DNA of 5,381 nt. Source: Acidimicrobiia bacterium. GTDB taxonomy: Bacteria; Actinomycetota; Acidimicrobiia; Acidimicrobiales; SZUA-35. The position numbers and the translations under genes were made by a program. The DNA lies in assembly GCA_029857855.1 (NCBI GenBank), contig JAOUGG010000250.1, positions 1 through 5,381 on the forward strand. Direction: 5' to 3'. The notes below the pieces were generated by a model, which was not told where the DNA came from, ran no database searches, and saw nothing but the letters and a program-made list of their open reading frames with translations. Below, one piece after another: positions 4,603-5,381 of the stretch. Position 1 is the first letter of the stretch. Every line of letters begins with the position of its first letter.

Positions 4603-5316
4603 ATGGACGAGATGCTGGAACCGGTACCGGAAGACTGGAGTCGGGGGCTGGCCGTCGTGGCCCATCCGGACGACATGGAGTACGGCGCGGCATCGGCGGT
4701 CGCCCGCTGGACCGGGCAGGGCAAGGAGATCGCCTACCTGCTCGTGACCCGGGGTGAGGCTGGGATCGACTCGATGACGCCGGAGGCGTCGGTCGCCGCC
4801 CGGGCGGGGGAGCAGGAGGCGTCGTGCCGGGCGGTCGGTGTGGACCGGCTCGAGTACCTGAACCACGCCGACGGTCTCGTCGTCGCCGACCTCGACCTGC
4901 GGAGGGACCTGGCCGGGGCGTTGCGACGCCACCGGCCCGAGGTGGTCATCGGCATCAACTTCCGCGAATCCTGGGGCGGTCCGTCGTGGAATCACGCCGA
5001 CCATCGGGCGGTCGGTGTCGCCCTGCTCGACGCGGTTCGCGACGCCGCCAACCGCTGGATCTTCCCGGAACTTGGTGAGCCGTGGTCAGGTGTCCGGTTC
5101 GCGCTGTTCTCCCACGGTCTCGACGCCACCCACGGGGTCGATGTGACCGAGACACTCGACAAGGGAATCGAGTCGCTTCGTTGCCACCAGGTCTACCTCG
5201 ACAACCTCGGCGCCAACGCGCCCGATCCCGACGAGATGCTCCGGAGCGCGGCCGCCGCCACGGGCCCTCGGCTCGGTACCACCTACGCGGTGCCCTTCGA
5301 ACTGTTCGCCTTCTGA
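4603..5316 (+). CDS. PIG-L family zinc-dependent deacetylase
   Basis: This 237-aa protein has the two hallmark motifs of the PIG-L/LmbE deacetylase family. AHPDDME at 20-26 supplies zinc ligands His21 and Asp24 and the catalytic base Asp23. NHADHRAVG at 130-138 supplies the third ligand, His134, with His131 nearby. TRGEAG (49-54) and the following EASV-AARAGEQEAS helix are also typical. The family removes N-acetyl groups from N-acetylglucosamine-type substrates; actinobacterial members include MshB and Mca of mycothiol metabolism and antibiotic-biosynthesis enzymes. The protein is shorter than typical MshB, so I do not assign it to mycothiol synthesis. No signal peptide is visible, so it is probably cytoplasmic. 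The frame is open upstream to 4300, but that stretch is antisense to the VOC gene. ATG 4603 keeps the expected short lead-in to AHPDD; ATG 4612 is an alternative. Confidence 0.9.
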   Translation: MDEMLEPVPEDWSRGLAVVAHPDDMEYGAASAVARWTGQGKEIAYLLVTRGEAGIDSMTPEASVAARAGEQEASCRAVGVDRLEYLNHADGLVVADLDLRRDLAGALRRHRPEVVIGINFRESWGGPSWNHADHRAVGVALLDAVRDAANRWIFPELGEPWSGVRFALFSHGLDATHGVDVTETLDKGIESLRCHQVYLDNLGANAPDPDEMLRSAAAATGPRLGTTYAVPFELFAF

Positions 5317-5381
5317 CGGCTCCGCCGGACACAACCGTCGTCGGCGATGGCGAGGGGGGGCGAACAGTCGCTCGATGAACG

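Noticed and set aside
1..5381. CRISPR array, tRNA genes, insertion sequences or phage genes
   Set aside because: No regularly spaced repeats, cloverleaf with a T-loop signature, transposase motifs or terminal inverted repeats were seen.

Overview
The window is GC-rich, with codon third positions dominated by G and C, and it carries tightly packed genes of actinobacterial character. The gene content (a molybdenum hydroxylase maturation set, CPBP protease, PIG-L deacetylase) and the absence of clear Shine-Dalgarno sequences before most starts suggest a free-living Actinomycetota, plausibly Acidimicrobiia. That placement is inference from style, not from a marker gene.

Left part (1-2600): the window opens in the last codons of a CoxM-like FAD subunit of a CO dehydrogenase/xanthine dehydrogenase-type molybdenum hydroxylase. 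A 368-nt gap without a credible gene follows (105-472). It is full of inverted repeats: two terminator-like hairpins, a repeated half-site, a possible promoter and an 18-bp hairpin that would lie at the 5' end of a transcript from that promoter. Next come coxD (MoxR-type AAA+ ATPase) and coxE (VWA protein with an intact MIDAS), 1 nt apart. In Oligotropha these proteins mature the active site of CO dehydrogenase after folding. CoxM ending just before coxD, with no coxS/coxL after it, fits the S-L-M gene order of form II enzymes better than the M-S-L order of form I.

Middle part (2597-4228): a CPBP-family intramembrane protease overlaps the coxE stop by 4 nt (ATGA), so it is probably translated with coxE and may belong to the same maturation unit. 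It occupies the place coxF has in the classical cluster. A 63-nt gap separates it from a polytopic membrane protein resembling the DUF2238/YjdF group.

Right part (4225-5316): a small VOC-fold protein of the bleomycin-resistance type lies on the minus strand. Its stop overlaps that of the membrane protein in a shared CTAG. It is transcribed divergently, across 42 nt, from a PIG-L family zinc deacetylase. The last 65 nt (5317-5381) hold only a 4-bp mini-hairpin and a run of seven G (5354-5360); no gene is visible there.

The most interesting signals are the structured coxM-coxD gap with mutually exclusive pairings, the coupling of a CPBP protease to coxDE, and a TANNNT box 6-9 nt upstream of all four starts that are not coupled to an upstream gene, which suggests leaderless or near-leaderless transcripts.
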